Below are positions 26,268 to 33,808 of a stretch of 47,645 nt of DNA, piece after piece. The translations under genes were made by a program, and so were the position numbers. The stretch covers positions 1 to 47,645 of the forward strand of contig NZ_BCQI01000021.1 of the NCBI RefSeq assembly GCF_001544355.1, read 5' to 3'. Position 1 is the first letter of the stretch, and every line of letters begins with the position of its first letter. This DNA is from Alicyclobacillus acidiphilus NBRC 100859 (GTDB lineage: Bacteria > Bacillota > Bacilli > Alicyclobacillales > Alicyclobacillaceae). Under the pieces are notes generated by a model. That model had not been told where the DNA came from, made no database searches, and worked only from the letters and a program-made list of their open reading frames with translations.

Positions 26268-27497
26268 ATGGTGAAAAACGTGTCAGACACGATAGTTCAA
26301 CTCAGCAAACGGGTCTCTCCAGCCCGTATCCTCACCGCTTCGGGATTTGGGCTCTTATTTGACTCGTTCGACGTCGGCATCCTGTCGTACGTGCTGGTCG
26401 TGCTGGCGAAAGATTGGAATCTCTCGCACACGACTACCGGATTGATTGGCAGCATGAGCTCACTCGGTATGGCGATTGGCTCCGCGCTCGCCGGGCTGTT
26501 TGCGGATCGCTTTGGCCGGAGAACGCTGTTTTTGTTCACGCTGCTCATTTATTCCGTTGCCACAGGCTTGTCCGCGTTTGCCACAGGCATTGGGCTCTTC
26601 TTTGTCCTTCGCTTCTTTGTCGGCCTCGGCCTCGGCGGCGAATTGCCCGTGGCCACGACGTACGTGTTGGAGTCCTCGCCGGAAGCCGTTCGCGGTCGCC
26701 GCGTCGTCCTGCTCGAATCGTTCTGGGCGGTTGGCTCCTTGGTCGGTGCGCTCGTGTCGTTCTTCGTGCTTCCTTCACTCGGATGGCGAGTCGTGTTCCT
26801 GTTGGGCGCAGTCCCTGCCCTTTACTCCATCGTGCTGCGGCTCTCACTGCCGGAGACGCCAAGATTCCAGCATCTCCAGAAGAGGACTTCGATGCTGGAG
26901 GCGATGAAGAAGATCTGGGCGCCTGGGATTGCGTCGCGATCTGTCGTGACCTGGATCCTGTGGTTCGTCATGAATTACGCGTACTACGGGCTGTTCCTGT
27001 GGCTGCCGTCGGTTCTCTCGGATAAAGGCTACTCACTGGTTCACAGCCTGGGCTACTCGCTGGTCATGACGCTCGCGCAAATTCCCGGTTATCTGACGGC
27101 GGCTTGGCTCGTGGAAAAATGGGGACGGAAACGGACGCTGGCGACGGCGATCATTCTGGCCGCGCTGGCCGCGCTCGCGTTCGGATTCGCATGGAATACA
27201 GCCAGTCTCTTGATTTTTGGCTTGCTGCTGTCGTACTTCATGCTCGCGGCGTTCGCTGCCACCTATATCTTCACCGTTGAACAGTTCCCAACGGCGTTCC
27301 GCGCGACTGGCATGGGCTGGGCGGCAGGGTTCGGCCGCATCGGCAGCGTTCTCGCGCCGTTCATCACGGGTTGGCTGCTCGGCGCAAAGTTGGCGTATGG
27401 ATGGATCTTCGGGGTGTTTTTCGCCATCCTCATCGTCGGCTTCATTTTCGTCACTGTGCTGGGGCGTGAGACGAAAGGTGCAACGCCCGAAGAATGA
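26268..27497 (+). CDS. MFS carrier of the sugar/organic-acid symporter type (NiaP-like)
   Basis: The 409-aa transporter has 12 predicted helices. It opens GFGLLFDSFDVGILSYVLVV, with acidic residues in helix 1 as in the aromatic acid:H+ symporter and niacin permease (NiaP/YceI) groups. Motif A is GLFADRFGRRTLF between helices 2 and 3, with a partial repeat VEKWGRKRTL between 8 and 9. SLPETPRF follows helix 6, a sugar-porter-type signature. The substrate may be nicotinate, an aromatic acid or another organic anion; nothing nearby decides it. ATG 26268 has only a weak GAAAG ribosome site. The gene diverges from addB and converges on the signal peptidase gene with 9 bp between stops. Confidence 0.82.
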   Translation: MVKNVSDTIVQLSKRVSPARILTASGFGLLFDSFDVGILSYVLVVLAKDWNLSHTTTGLIGSMSSLGMAIGSALAGLFADRFGRRTLFLFTLLIYSVATGLSAFATGIGLFFVLRFFVGLGLGGELPVATTYVLESSPEAVRGRRVVLLESFWAVGSLVGALVSFFVLPSLGWRVVFLLGAVPALYSIVLRLSLPETPRFQHLQKRTSMLEAMKKIWAPGIASRSVVTWILWFVMNYAYYGLFLWLPSVLSDKGYSLVHSLGYSLVMTLAQIPGYLTAAWLVEKWGRKRTLATAIILAALAALAFGFAWNTASLLIFGLLLSYFMLAAFAATYIFTVEQFPTAFRATGMGWAAGFGRIGSVLAPFITGWLLGAKLAYGWIFGVFFAILIVGFIFVTVLGRETKGATPEE

Positions 27498-27506
27498 GAC
27501 GGCGGT

Positions 27507-28064
27507 TTAGAAGTGTTGGGGAATCCGTTTGAACTTGGATAAGGGGAACAAGACAAAATCCGCTTCGCCGACAATGGCCTTGCGAGCCACGTACTTTTGT
27601 GCCCAAAACCGACTGTCGTATGACACGGAGCGGTTGTCACCCATCATAAAATAGTGACCCGCTGGAACGCGGTACGTTCCAAACCCCCGCAGATTCGGCT
27701 GTGTGATGTCTGGCTCATTCAGCTTCTTGCCGTTCACATACACCGCGTCGTTGGTCACCGTAACGGTGTCGCCAGGGAGACCGACGACGCGTTTCACATA
27801 CAACTGCGTCGGGTCGTCTGGAAAGTGGAAGACAACCACTTCGCCGCGACGGACGCCGTGAACGTCCAACGCCAGCTTATTGTCCAGAATGTAACATGGG
27901 TTGGGAATCGCCAGAACCATGGATGCCGACGGCACATACGCGGCGCTCACCACCCACGCTCGAATGCCAAGCGCAATGCCGATACCAATGACAATCGGAA
28001 CGACCCAACCAGTCAGCCAGTCCCGCCAACTCAGCCGATTCATGACTTGCCACGTCCTCTTCAC
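27507..28064 (-). CDS. lepB: Type I signal peptidase
   Basis: The 185-aa single-span signal peptidase of the Gram-positive SipS type cleaves signal peptides on the outer face of the membrane. One N-terminal helix spans about residues 18-38. The catalytic Ser is S48 in VPSASMV and the general-base Lys is K91 in LYVKRVVGLPGD. Conserved box D/E is GDNRSVSYDSRFWA. The first residues are uncertain: GTG 28064 gives MKRTWQVMNRL, and an ATG seven codons later is possible. It lies 33 bp after dusB on the same strand. Housekeeping copies of this family are often duplicated in Bacillales, so another may exist elsewhere. Confidence 0.93.
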   Translation of the reverse strand: MKRTWQVMNRLSWRDWLTGWVVPIVIGIGIALGIRAWVVSAAYVPSASMVLAIPNPCYILDNKLALDVHGVRRGEVVVFHFPDDPTQLYVKRVVGLPGDTVTVTNDAVYVNGKKLNEPDITQPNLRGFGTYRVPAGHYFMMGDNRSVSYDSRFWAQKYVARKAIVGEADFVLFPLSKFKRIPQHF

Positions 28065-28097
28065 AGAGAGCCATCGCCTGCTCGTCGAATGCGGGCG

Positions 28098-29084
28098 TCA
28101 CGCGGATCGCATCTGAAGCATCTGTTCGACGTACGACCGCAGCGCGCGTTCCATGCCCTCCATCGTTGTCTGTTGGTTGATCACGGTGCGCATCTCCGCC
28201 GATCCCGGCAGTCCCTTGATGTACCACGCCGCGTGCTTTCTCATCTCGCGAACTCCGATGTCTTCTCCCTTGTGATCGACCAGCAAACGCATGTGTCGCA
28301 GCGTCACCGCGATGCGCTCCTCCACATCCGGCCCTGCCAGAAACTCGCCTGTCTCCAAATAGTGTGCGATCTCGCGGAAAATCCACGGATTGCCGAGCGC
28401 GGCGCGCCCCACCATGACGGCGTCGCAACCCGTTTCCTCAAGCATCCGTTTCGCTTCCAGCGGCCCCGTCACGTCGCCGTTGCCAATCACAGGAATATGG
28501 ACGGCTTCCTTGACCTTCCGGATGATGGACCAGTCGGCTTGTCCGCTGTACATCTGTTTCGCGGTCCGCCCGTGCACCGCCACCGCCTGTGCTCCGGCTT
28601 CCTGAACCGCCAGGGCGACCTCGACGGCATTCACGTGATCATCGTCCCAACCCTTGCGAAATTTCACCGTCACCGGCTTATCCACGTGACTCGCGACGGC
28701 GCGGACGATCTCGGCCGCGTATTTGGGATCTCTCGCCAAAGCCGCGCCGCTTCCGTTCTTGTAAATTTTCAAAACGGGGCAGCCCATGTTGATGTCGATC
28801 AAATCGGCATTGGTCTCCCCAACCATTTCCGCGGCCTTCTCCATCGAATCCTTATCGTAACCCATCAACTGAAGACTGACCGGATGCTCGTCCGGCAAAA
28901 TCGTCAACATTCGCTGGGACTTTTCACTGCCGTGAATCAGGGCCTTGTCGCTCACCATTTCGGCGCAAACCATGCCGGCGCCGAGCTCCTTGGCCAAAAT
29001 GCGAAACGGAGGATTGCACACGCCTGCCATCGGCGCGAGAATGACCGGGTTGTCCAACTGTACGCCGGCAATCTGGACTTTCAT
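28098..29084 (-). CDS. dusB: tRNA-dihydrouridine synthase (DusB type)
   Basis: The 328-aa FMN enzyme uses NADPH to reduce uridines in the tRNA D-loop. The N-terminal ILAPMAGVCNPPFR binds FMN. DINMGCPVLKIYKNGSGAAL carries the catalytic Cys. AVHGRTAKQMYSGQADW and PVIGNGDV-TGPLEAKRM complete the barrel, and MVGRAALGNPWIF is the phosphate end. The C-terminal helical tRNA-binding domain is present (HMRLLVDHKGEDIGVREMRK). ATG 29084 follows AGAGAGG at proper spacing and gives the family-like MKVQIAGVQL; the longer frame to 29126 has no ribosome site. It sits between the TM2 gene and the signal peptidase, all on the minus strand. Confidence 0.95.
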   Translation of the reverse strand: MKVQIAGVQLDNPVILAPMAGVCNPPFRILAKELGAGMVCAEMVSDKALIHGSEKSQRMLTILPDEHPVSLQLMGYDKDSMEKAAEMVGETNADLIDINMGCPVLKIYKNGSGAALARDPKYAAEIVRAVASHVDKPVTVKFRKGWDDDHVNAVEVALAVQEAGAQAVAVHGRTAKQMYSGQADWSIIRKVKEAVHIPVIGNGDVTGPLEAKRMLEETGCDAVMVGRAALGNPWIFREIAHYLETGEFLAGPDVEERIAVTLRHMRLLVDHKGEDIGVREMRKHAAWYIKGLPGSAEMRTVINQQTTMEGMERALRSYVEQMLQMRSA

Positions 29085-29202
29085 AGAAAATACCTCTCTT
29101 TGTATCGTAAATTGTGATTTTGTCATGATTCAACTTGATTTGTCCGGCATTTGCGCGAAAGCAAACGACATCTGCATATTATACGGCCGTTCCCAGGTCA
29201 TA

Positions 29203-29433
29203 TCAACCGCGGTAGCCGCACATGCGGGCGGTGAGGACGAGATCGAGCAGCCACCAAATGCCGACGATGAACAGCAGAATATGTCCAATGAAAATGGCCG
29301 CGGTCAAGCCGCCGATGACCGTGCACGCAGCCATCACGAGTCCGCTGAAGACGCGTCCGCAATAGAGCCGATGAATTCCTAGGTAACCCAGAAAGAACCA
29401 GAGCACATACGCCAGCGCGATACTCTTGCCCAT
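29203..29433 (-). CDS. TM2-domain membrane protein
   Basis: The 76-aa protein is one TM2 domain: ALAYVLWFFLGYLGIHRLY, then CGRVFSGLVMAACTVIGGLT and a hydrophobic hairpin ending IVGIWWLLDLVL. The GYLGIHRLY turn is the family hallmark. Its function is unknown; bacterial members are small inner-membrane proteins often seen near envelope genes, fitting a place between a carboxypeptidase and a signal peptidase gene. ATG 29433 is preceded by GGGGGCGGCG, an acceptable ribosome site. There is no charged tail or partner domain. Confidence 0.85.
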   Translation of the reverse strand: MGKSIALAYVLWFFLGYLGIHRLYCGRVFSGLVMAACTVIGGLTAAIFIGHILLFIVGIWWLLDLVLTARMCGYRG

Positions 29434-29531
29434 GTCGCCGCCCCCATTCGCCTGTTGTAATACAGGGTATGAGTGTGCTGCTTGTCAACTTTCGCAGAAA
29501 TTCGACAGTTGACCATGGGGGCAGGCGAGTC

Positions 29532-30371
29532 TCAGGCCTCCGATTGTCGATTCGCCCACGCGAGAAGGCGAATTGTCTCGCGGTACATCAAACTTTTACG
29601 AGGAGCGCCGAAGACGACGCTGATTCGGATATGTCCATCGTCTTGACGCACAGCCGTCGCCAGACAGTACATGGCCTTCGAAGTGAATCCCGTTTTGCCG
29701 CCGATAAATGTGCCAACGGAGGCAGGGGTGCTGTACAACAGTCGGTTGCCGTTGCGAATGGTCTTCCCTGCGACGACGTCAGACTGTGTTTGCATGGCGG
29801 TCACGATGCGAGGATAGCGGATCGCCTCTGCGAGAATGAGCGCGATATCCTTTGCGGACGTCGTGTGCGCCTCCTCGTGCAAGCCGTTCGGCGTGACAAA
29901 TTGCGTGTGTGTACACCCAAGCACGCGCGCTTGTACATTCATCATTCGAGCAAAGCCCATTTGCGAACCGCCGACGGTTTCCGCGACGCCGTAGGCGACG
30001 TCGTTGGCGCTTTTCATCAGAATGGCGTTCAAAGCCTGCTCAGCGGTGATGGTCGTACCCGGTTTGACACCGAGGCGCACGCGAGGTTGTCGCGCTGCTG
30101 TCGATCCGATGTATACCGGACTGTCGGGATCGAGATGCTGCACGAGCAAGATGGCCGTCATCAGCTTCGTGGTACTTGCTGGATACATCGGCGTGTCGGC
30201 ATGTTTGTCATACAACACCTTCTTCGTGGTGGCGTCGTAGACAATCGCCGCTTTTGCGTTGACATACGGTCCCTTGTCGGCCGCCATGACAGGCTGGCCC
30301 CCGACAAGGCCAAAGACCAGACAAACCGCCGAGATACCTCCAATCACGCCTCGCCAGACGCGAACCTGCAT
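29532..30371 (-). CDS. D-alanyl-D-alanine carboxypeptidase (DacF/PBP5-like, lacks the C-terminal domain)
   Basis: The 279-aa exported serine carboxypeptidase trims stem-peptide D-Ala in peptidoglycan. A signal peptide (about residues 1-31, ending PVMAA) precedes the catalytic domain. Motifs are S66-T-T-K69 in PASTTKLMTA, S121-A-N123 in MKSANDVAYG and K226-T-G in FIGGKTGFTSKA. It ends soon after the KTG strand, so the PBP5 C-terminal beta domain and membrane anchor are missing compared with the 389-residue B. subtilis DacF. ATG 30371 is inferred. The frame is open to 30440, but that part runs through the terminator at 30411-30461, and neither start has a good ribosome site. Confidence 0.85.
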   Translation of the reverse strand: MQVRVWRGVIGGISAVCLVFGLVGGQPVMAADKGPYVNAKAAIVYDATTKKVLYDKHADTPMYPASTTKLMTAILLVQHLDPDSPVYIGSTAARQPRVRLGVKPGTTITAEQALNAILMKSANDVAYGVAETVGGSQMGFARMMNVQARVLGCTHTQFVTPNGLHEEAHTTSAKDIALILAEAIRYPRIVTAMQTQSDVVAGKTIRNGNRLLYSTPASVGTFIGGKTGFTSKAMYCLATAVRQDDGHIRISVVFGAPRKSLMYRETIRLLAWANRQSEA

Positions 30372-30410
30372 CGCCGATCGAACGCAATATACAAATCTTG
30401 AAAGACGCTT

Positions 30411-30461
30411 TGAAAACAAAAAGTCCACCTCATTCCGCATGACTTCGCGGTTAAGATGGAC
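30411..30461 (-). terminator. Intrinsic terminator after the DtxR-type regulator
   Basis: On the minus strand GTCCATCTTA pairs with TGAGGTGGAC (two G-U pairs), with an inner CCGC/GCGG stem, followed by TTTTTGTTTT. It lies 15 bp past the regulator stop. The G-U pairs and U tract assign it to the minus strand. It separates the FAH-regulator unit from the carboxypeptidase gene and argues against the longer carboxypeptidase start. Confidence 0.8.
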
Positions 30462-30475
30462 GAAATGACGTTCTT

Positions 30476-31165
30476 CTATGCTTCGGTGACCGAGGCAACC
30501 GCCTGCTCCGACAAGCGTTTGACCTGAACGCGAGCGGCGATTTCCGCATCGAGCGAAATGCTTTGACCCCTGACAATCACCGGAATGCCCGCTTCAAACT
30601 GCTGCTGCGGCTCAACGCGAACGGTTTCCCCAGGCACCAGCCCGTTGCGGTGGAAAAATCGAAGCAACTCCAGATCTTCCTCGGCGACCTCGACGATCCG
30701 GATGACCTCGAGCGGTTCGCCAACCGGAGCTTCCGCAAGCGATACACCCTTCGGCTGCTCGAATCCGTTGCCGGGAATCACATTGCCATGAGGGCACGTG
30801 GTCGGATGATTGAGCATCTCGTCCAATCTCCCTTCGACGAGCGGCGAGACGCTGTTTTCCAAGCGCGCCGCTTCGACGTGCGCGTCAGCCCAATCCAAGC
30901 CCAGAACGTCGGTCAACCACCGTTCCAAGAGCCGGTGTTTGCGGACGATCCCCTCTGCCCTCTGCAGACCCTCAGGCGTGAGCAGAAGTTCTTTCGACTC
31001 GCCCGTCTGCACGTAACCCGCACTCATCATGCGCTGGATGGTTTGCGATACCGTCGGGCGCGAGACGCCAAGGTAATCGGCCACTTTCGACGCCAACACC
31101 TGTTCGCCTTCCGCACGCAGTACGTAGATTGCTTCGAGATAACTGTCCATCGCGCTTCCGCTCAC
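30476..31165 (-). CDS. DtxR/MntR-family metal-dependent transcriptional regulator
   Basis: The 229-aa repressor of metal homeostasis genes (iron or manganese) has an N-terminal helix-turn-helix in VADYLGVSRPTVSQTIQRM (about residues 28-46). A dimerisation/metal domain includes VRKHRLLERWLTDVLG and LNHPTTCPHGNVIPG, whose His, Cys and Glu residues are the usual ligands. A FeoA/SH3-like C-terminal domain starts near 150 (GEPLEVIRIVEV). The full three-domain length fits the DtxR/IdeR group more than the shorter MntR. The GTG start overlaps the upstream FAH gene's TGA as GTGA, with GAGGGGG as ribosome site, so translation is coupled. An intrinsic terminator follows immediately. Confidence 0.9.
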   Translation of the reverse strand: MSGSAMDSYLEAIYVLRAEGEQVLASKVADYLGVSRPTVSQTIQRMMSAGYVQTGESKELLLTPEGLQRAEGIVRKHRLLERWLTDVLGLDWADAHVEAARLENSVSPLVEGRLDEMLNHPTTCPHGNVIPGNGFEQPKGVSLAEAPVGEPLEVIRIVEVAEEDLELLRFFHRNGLVPGETVRVEPQQQFEAGIPVIVRGQSISLDAEIAARVQVKRLSEQAVASVTEA

Positions 31166-31848
31166 TCAAGTACCCCCTCGATATTGGCCTGCCCCATCTG
31201 AAACAGGGCGATGTCTTCCCCGTTCAGGCGCATGACGACGTCGTCCCCCGCCTTCAGCGGACCGACGCCTGCAGGCGTTCCTGTGAACAGAATGTCGCCT
31301 GGCCGCAATCCGAAATGTCGGGCGCAGTAATCAATCAGCGTGTCGAAGGAGAAGACCATGTCCCGCGGCTCACCGACTTGGCGGGACGAACCGTTGACGA
31401 GCAGTTCGAACGTCGATCTCTGTACATCGTCAAACGTGTCAAACCGATAGAAATCGCTCAGAATCGCGGATCGAACGAAGCTCTTGGCGAACTCCCAGGG
31501 ATGACCTTTCTCTTTCAGGCGAGACTGTGCTTCGCGATCCGTGAGATCGAGCCCCAGCGCGATTGCGCCAACGACCTCTTCCGCACGGCTCCCGGCGGCA
31601 GCGGGTTTGTCTATGTACAGCACGATCTCCAATTCGTGGTGCACGACGCTCCGCTGAGGCGGCAACAGAACGGTGCCGGCAGCGGCGGCCAAAGCGTGTG
31701 TGAATTTGCCGAAGATCATCGGTTCCGTGGGAACGGAATTGCCGAGTTCACTCGCGTGATCGCGATAATTGCGTCCCACACACAGAATGTTCCGGACATC
31801 TGGCAAGACGGCTTGTACTGGCCGCCAAAGCGTGAAATTCTCCATCAT
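31162..31848 (-). CDS. Fumarylacetoacetate-hydrolase-family protein
   Basis: The 228-aa single-domain FAH-fold enzyme is of the YcgM/YisK type, which hydrolyses C-C bonds in acylpyruvates or decarboxylates oxaloacetate. The family opening is ILCVGRNYRDHASELGN. The metal-binding acidic set is in VVHHELEIVLYI and LGLDLTDREAQ, followed by GHPWEFAKSF, and LRPGDILFTGTPAGVGPL is the conserved C-terminal loop. The preferred start follows GAGGAG; two consecutive ATG codons make the first residue ambiguous. It is translationally coupled to the DtxR-type regulator, an unusual partner for a metabolic hydrolase; the enzyme needs Mg or Mn. Confidence 0.88.
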   Translation of the reverse strand: MMENFTLWRPVQAVLPDVRNILCVGRNYRDHASELGNSVPTEPMIFGKFTHALAAAAGTVLLPPQRSVVHHELEIVLYIDKPAAAGSRAEEVVGAIALGLDLTDREAQSRLKEKGHPWEFAKSFVRSAILSDFYRFDTFDDVQRSTFELLVNGSSRQVGEPRDMVFSFDTLIDYCARHFGLRPGDILFTGTPAGVGPLKAGDDVVMRLNGEDIALFQMGQANIEGVLE

Positions 31849-31910
31849 CGACCGCTCCTCAAGCTTATTAATTCCATCTTACCATGCCGTTCAACCCATG
31901 CACCGACGAA

Positions 31911-31952
31911 ATGGGCTGCCCCGCATGGCCAAAGCCACGCAGGACAGCCCAT
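31911..31952 (-). terminator. 19-bp stem-loop downstream of the bacilliredoxin gene
   Basis: On the minus strand ATGGGCTGTCCTGCGTGGC pairs along its whole length with GCCATGCGGGGCAGCCCAT through a TTTG loop, using three G-U pairs. The same positions on the plus strand would be three C-A mismatches, so selection is on the minus-strand RNA. It begins 51 bp after the bacilliredoxin stop. No U tract follows, so it may be an RNA-stability structure or a Rho-assisted terminator. Confidence 0.6.
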
Positions 31953-32003
31953 TGTCTTCCGGCAAAGGACAAACCGCCTGAAGAACCACCCAAGGTGTCG
32001 TTG

Positions 32004-32447
32004 TTACTTCTTCACAGGGTCACAGTACTTGTCAAACAAGGACATCAACTTGCCCGCAACGATGTCTGCGCGAGATCCTTCGATGTCGTGGCGATGCAGC
32101 ACTCCGACCAATTCCCCGTCCTTAAATAAGAAGAAGGACGGCGACGAGGGCGGCATGTTGGTGAAAAATTCACGCGCACGCGCGGTTGCCTCTTTATCCT
32201 GACCGGCAAACACGGTCACGAGACGATCCGGACGATGGTCGTTCTCGAGCGCCATCGCGACCGCCGGACGAGCGATGCCGCCTGCGCATCCGCATACCGA
32301 ATTGACAACGAAGAACGTCGTCCCGGTCTTTTCCGCCATCACTTCGTCGACTTCTTCAGCCGTACGAAGCTCGCGGAAACCTATATCAGTCAGCTCGTCA
32401 CGCATCGGTTGAATCATCATTTGGTAGAAATCCAGTTCCAAACTCAC
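32004..32447 (-). CDS. brxB: Bacilliredoxin, BrxB/YqiW type
   Basis: The 147-aa thioredoxin-fold protein of the YphP/YqiW family removes bacillithiol from S-bacillithiolated proteins. The active site is C52-G-C54 in FVVNSVCGCAGGIARPA, the exact CGC motif of the family. FAGQDKEATARAREFF and PPSSPSFFLFKDGELV, then RHDIEGSRADIV, match YqiW (BrxB) better than YphP (BrxA). GTG 32447 follows AGGAGGG at good spacing. With the YfiT-family protein at 18129 it indicates a bacillithiol-based thiol system. It diverges from the heme cluster. Confidence 0.93.
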   Translation of the reverse strand: MSLELDFYQMMIQPMRDELTDIGFRELRTAEEVDEVMAEKTGTTFFVVNSVCGCAGGIARPAVAMALENDHRPDRLVTVFAGQDKEATARAREFFTNMPPSSPSFFLFKDGELVGVLHRHDIEGSRADIVAGKLMSLFDKYCDPVKK

Positions 32448-32557
32448 GAGCGTTCCCTCCTCTTTACCTTATGGTTCACTATTATACGCTTTGGCAAACG
32501 CAAATGACAGTTTCACGAACTCCTTCTTACAAATTGTTAGCACAATGGGTTCTAGCA

Positions 32558-32587
32558 TTGCAAGCAGGCGAACGAAATGGGTATAAC
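32558..32587 (+). promoter_or_regulatory. Probable sigma-A promoter of the heme operon
   Basis: TTGCAA (32558-32563), 18 bp, then TATAAC (32582-32587). It is the best plus-strand promoter in the gap between brxB and hemE and would give a leader of about 85 nt with GC-rich inverted sequence (CGCCCGTCGCGCGGCGG) before hemE. Confidence 0.5.
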
Positions 32588-32676
32588 TGTAGGGGTAGTG
32601 ATTACGGGGACGCCCGTCGCGCGGCGGTTCACGGAGGCCCATCCGGCCTGACCTCGCACAGCGCGGCTTCAACTGG

Positions 32677-33735
32677 GTGTCGAATGGAGCAACGGCATTG
32701 TTGAATGACCTATTTTTGAGAGCCTGCAACATGGAAACGACGGCGACGGTGCCCGTGTGGTTCATGCGCCAGGCCGGAAGGTACGATGCGGACTATCGAG
32801 CGATCCGGCAAAAGTACACACTGGTGGAGATTTGCGAGCATCCTGAAGTTTGCGTCGAAGTGACCAAAATGCCCGTTGACAAGCTCGGTGTCGATGCGGC
32901 GATTCTCTTTTCCGATATTATGGTTCCCGTCGGGGCCATGGGACTGCCTTTTGTGATCAAGGAGCACGTTGGCCCCGTGATCGACACGCCCATCAAGTCA
33001 GAGGCCGACGTGGATCGGTTGCGCCTGTTTGACGCGGAGGAATCCCTGCCTCATGTGATGCAGAGCATCCGCATGCTGAAACGCGAATTGTCCGTTCCTC
33101 TCATTGGCTTCATGGGCGGGCCGTTCACACTCGCCAGCTACATGATTGAGGGCAGTCCATCGCGCGATTATCTGAACACGAAGACGATGATGGCGGCGCG
33201 GCCCGACTTGTGGGCGAAGTTGATGGACAAGCTGGCGGACATGGTGATTGCCTATGGCAAAGCCCAAGTTGCCGCGGGCGCGGCAGCTTTGCAAATGTTC
33301 GACTCATGGGTGGGCAGCTTGGCCGTGCCGCAATTCAGGCAGAGCGTCAAGCCAGTAGTGACGAGGATTTTTCAAGAACTTCGCGAACTCGGCGTACCGC
33401 TCATCTACTTCGGTGTCAACACGGGAGAATTGCTTGGCGATTTCGCCGAGACTGGCGCGACCGTCATCGGCGTCGATTGGCGCGTACCGCTGTCTGTCGC
33501 CCGCCAACGCGTCGGCCAAGCCGTCGCACTGCAAGGGAATTTCGATCCCGCCATGCTGTATGCCCCGAACGACGTGATCGAACGGATTGCCTTGGACATT
33601 CTGGCTGAAGGCACAGAACAGCCCGGCTATATCTTCAATTTGGGCCACGGCGTCAAGCCCACGACAGACATCGGTGTGCTCAAACACTTGGTGGACATCG
33701 TGCACGCGTACAAGCCAGGCAGTGCACACAGTTGA
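32677..33735 (+). CDS. hemE: Uroporphyrinogen decarboxylase
   Basis: The cytoplasmic enzyme converts uroporphyrinogen III to coproporphyrinogen III. It is 352 aa from GTG 32677. The active-site loop is VPVWFMRQAGRYDADYR, with the conserved Arg pair. LFSDIMVPVGAMG supplies the catalytic Asp, and FTLASYMIEG carries the active-site Tyr, followed by a SRDYLNTK loop. FNLGHGVKP ends the family pattern. The start is uncertain: GTG 32677 has no ribosome site, while TTG 32698 has GGAG eight bases upstream and would give MLNDLFLRAC, closer to a minimal family N-terminus. It is first in hemE-cpfC-cgoX. Confidence 0.96.
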   Translation: MSNGATALLNDLFLRACNMETTATVPVWFMRQAGRYDADYRAIRQKYTLVEICEHPEVCVEVTKMPVDKLGVDAAILFSDIMVPVGAMGLPFVIKEHVGPVIDTPIKSEADVDRLRLFDAEESLPHVMQSIRMLKRELSVPLIGFMGGPFTLASYMIEGSPSRDYLNTKTMMAARPDLWAKLMDKLADMVIAYGKAQVAAGAAALQMFDSWVGSLAVPQFRQSVKPVVTRIFQELRELGVPLIYFGVNTGELLGDFAETGATVIGVDWRVPLSVARQRVGQAVALQGNFDPAMLYAPNDVIERIALDILAEGTEQPGYIFNLGHGVKPTTDIGVLKHLVDIVHAYKPGSAHS

Positions 33736-33808
33736 TTGGACGGCCGATCCAGCCTCAACGGTCTCAACGGAACGCTGGATCGCTTATTTTGTGCTAGGAG
33801 GATGACCG

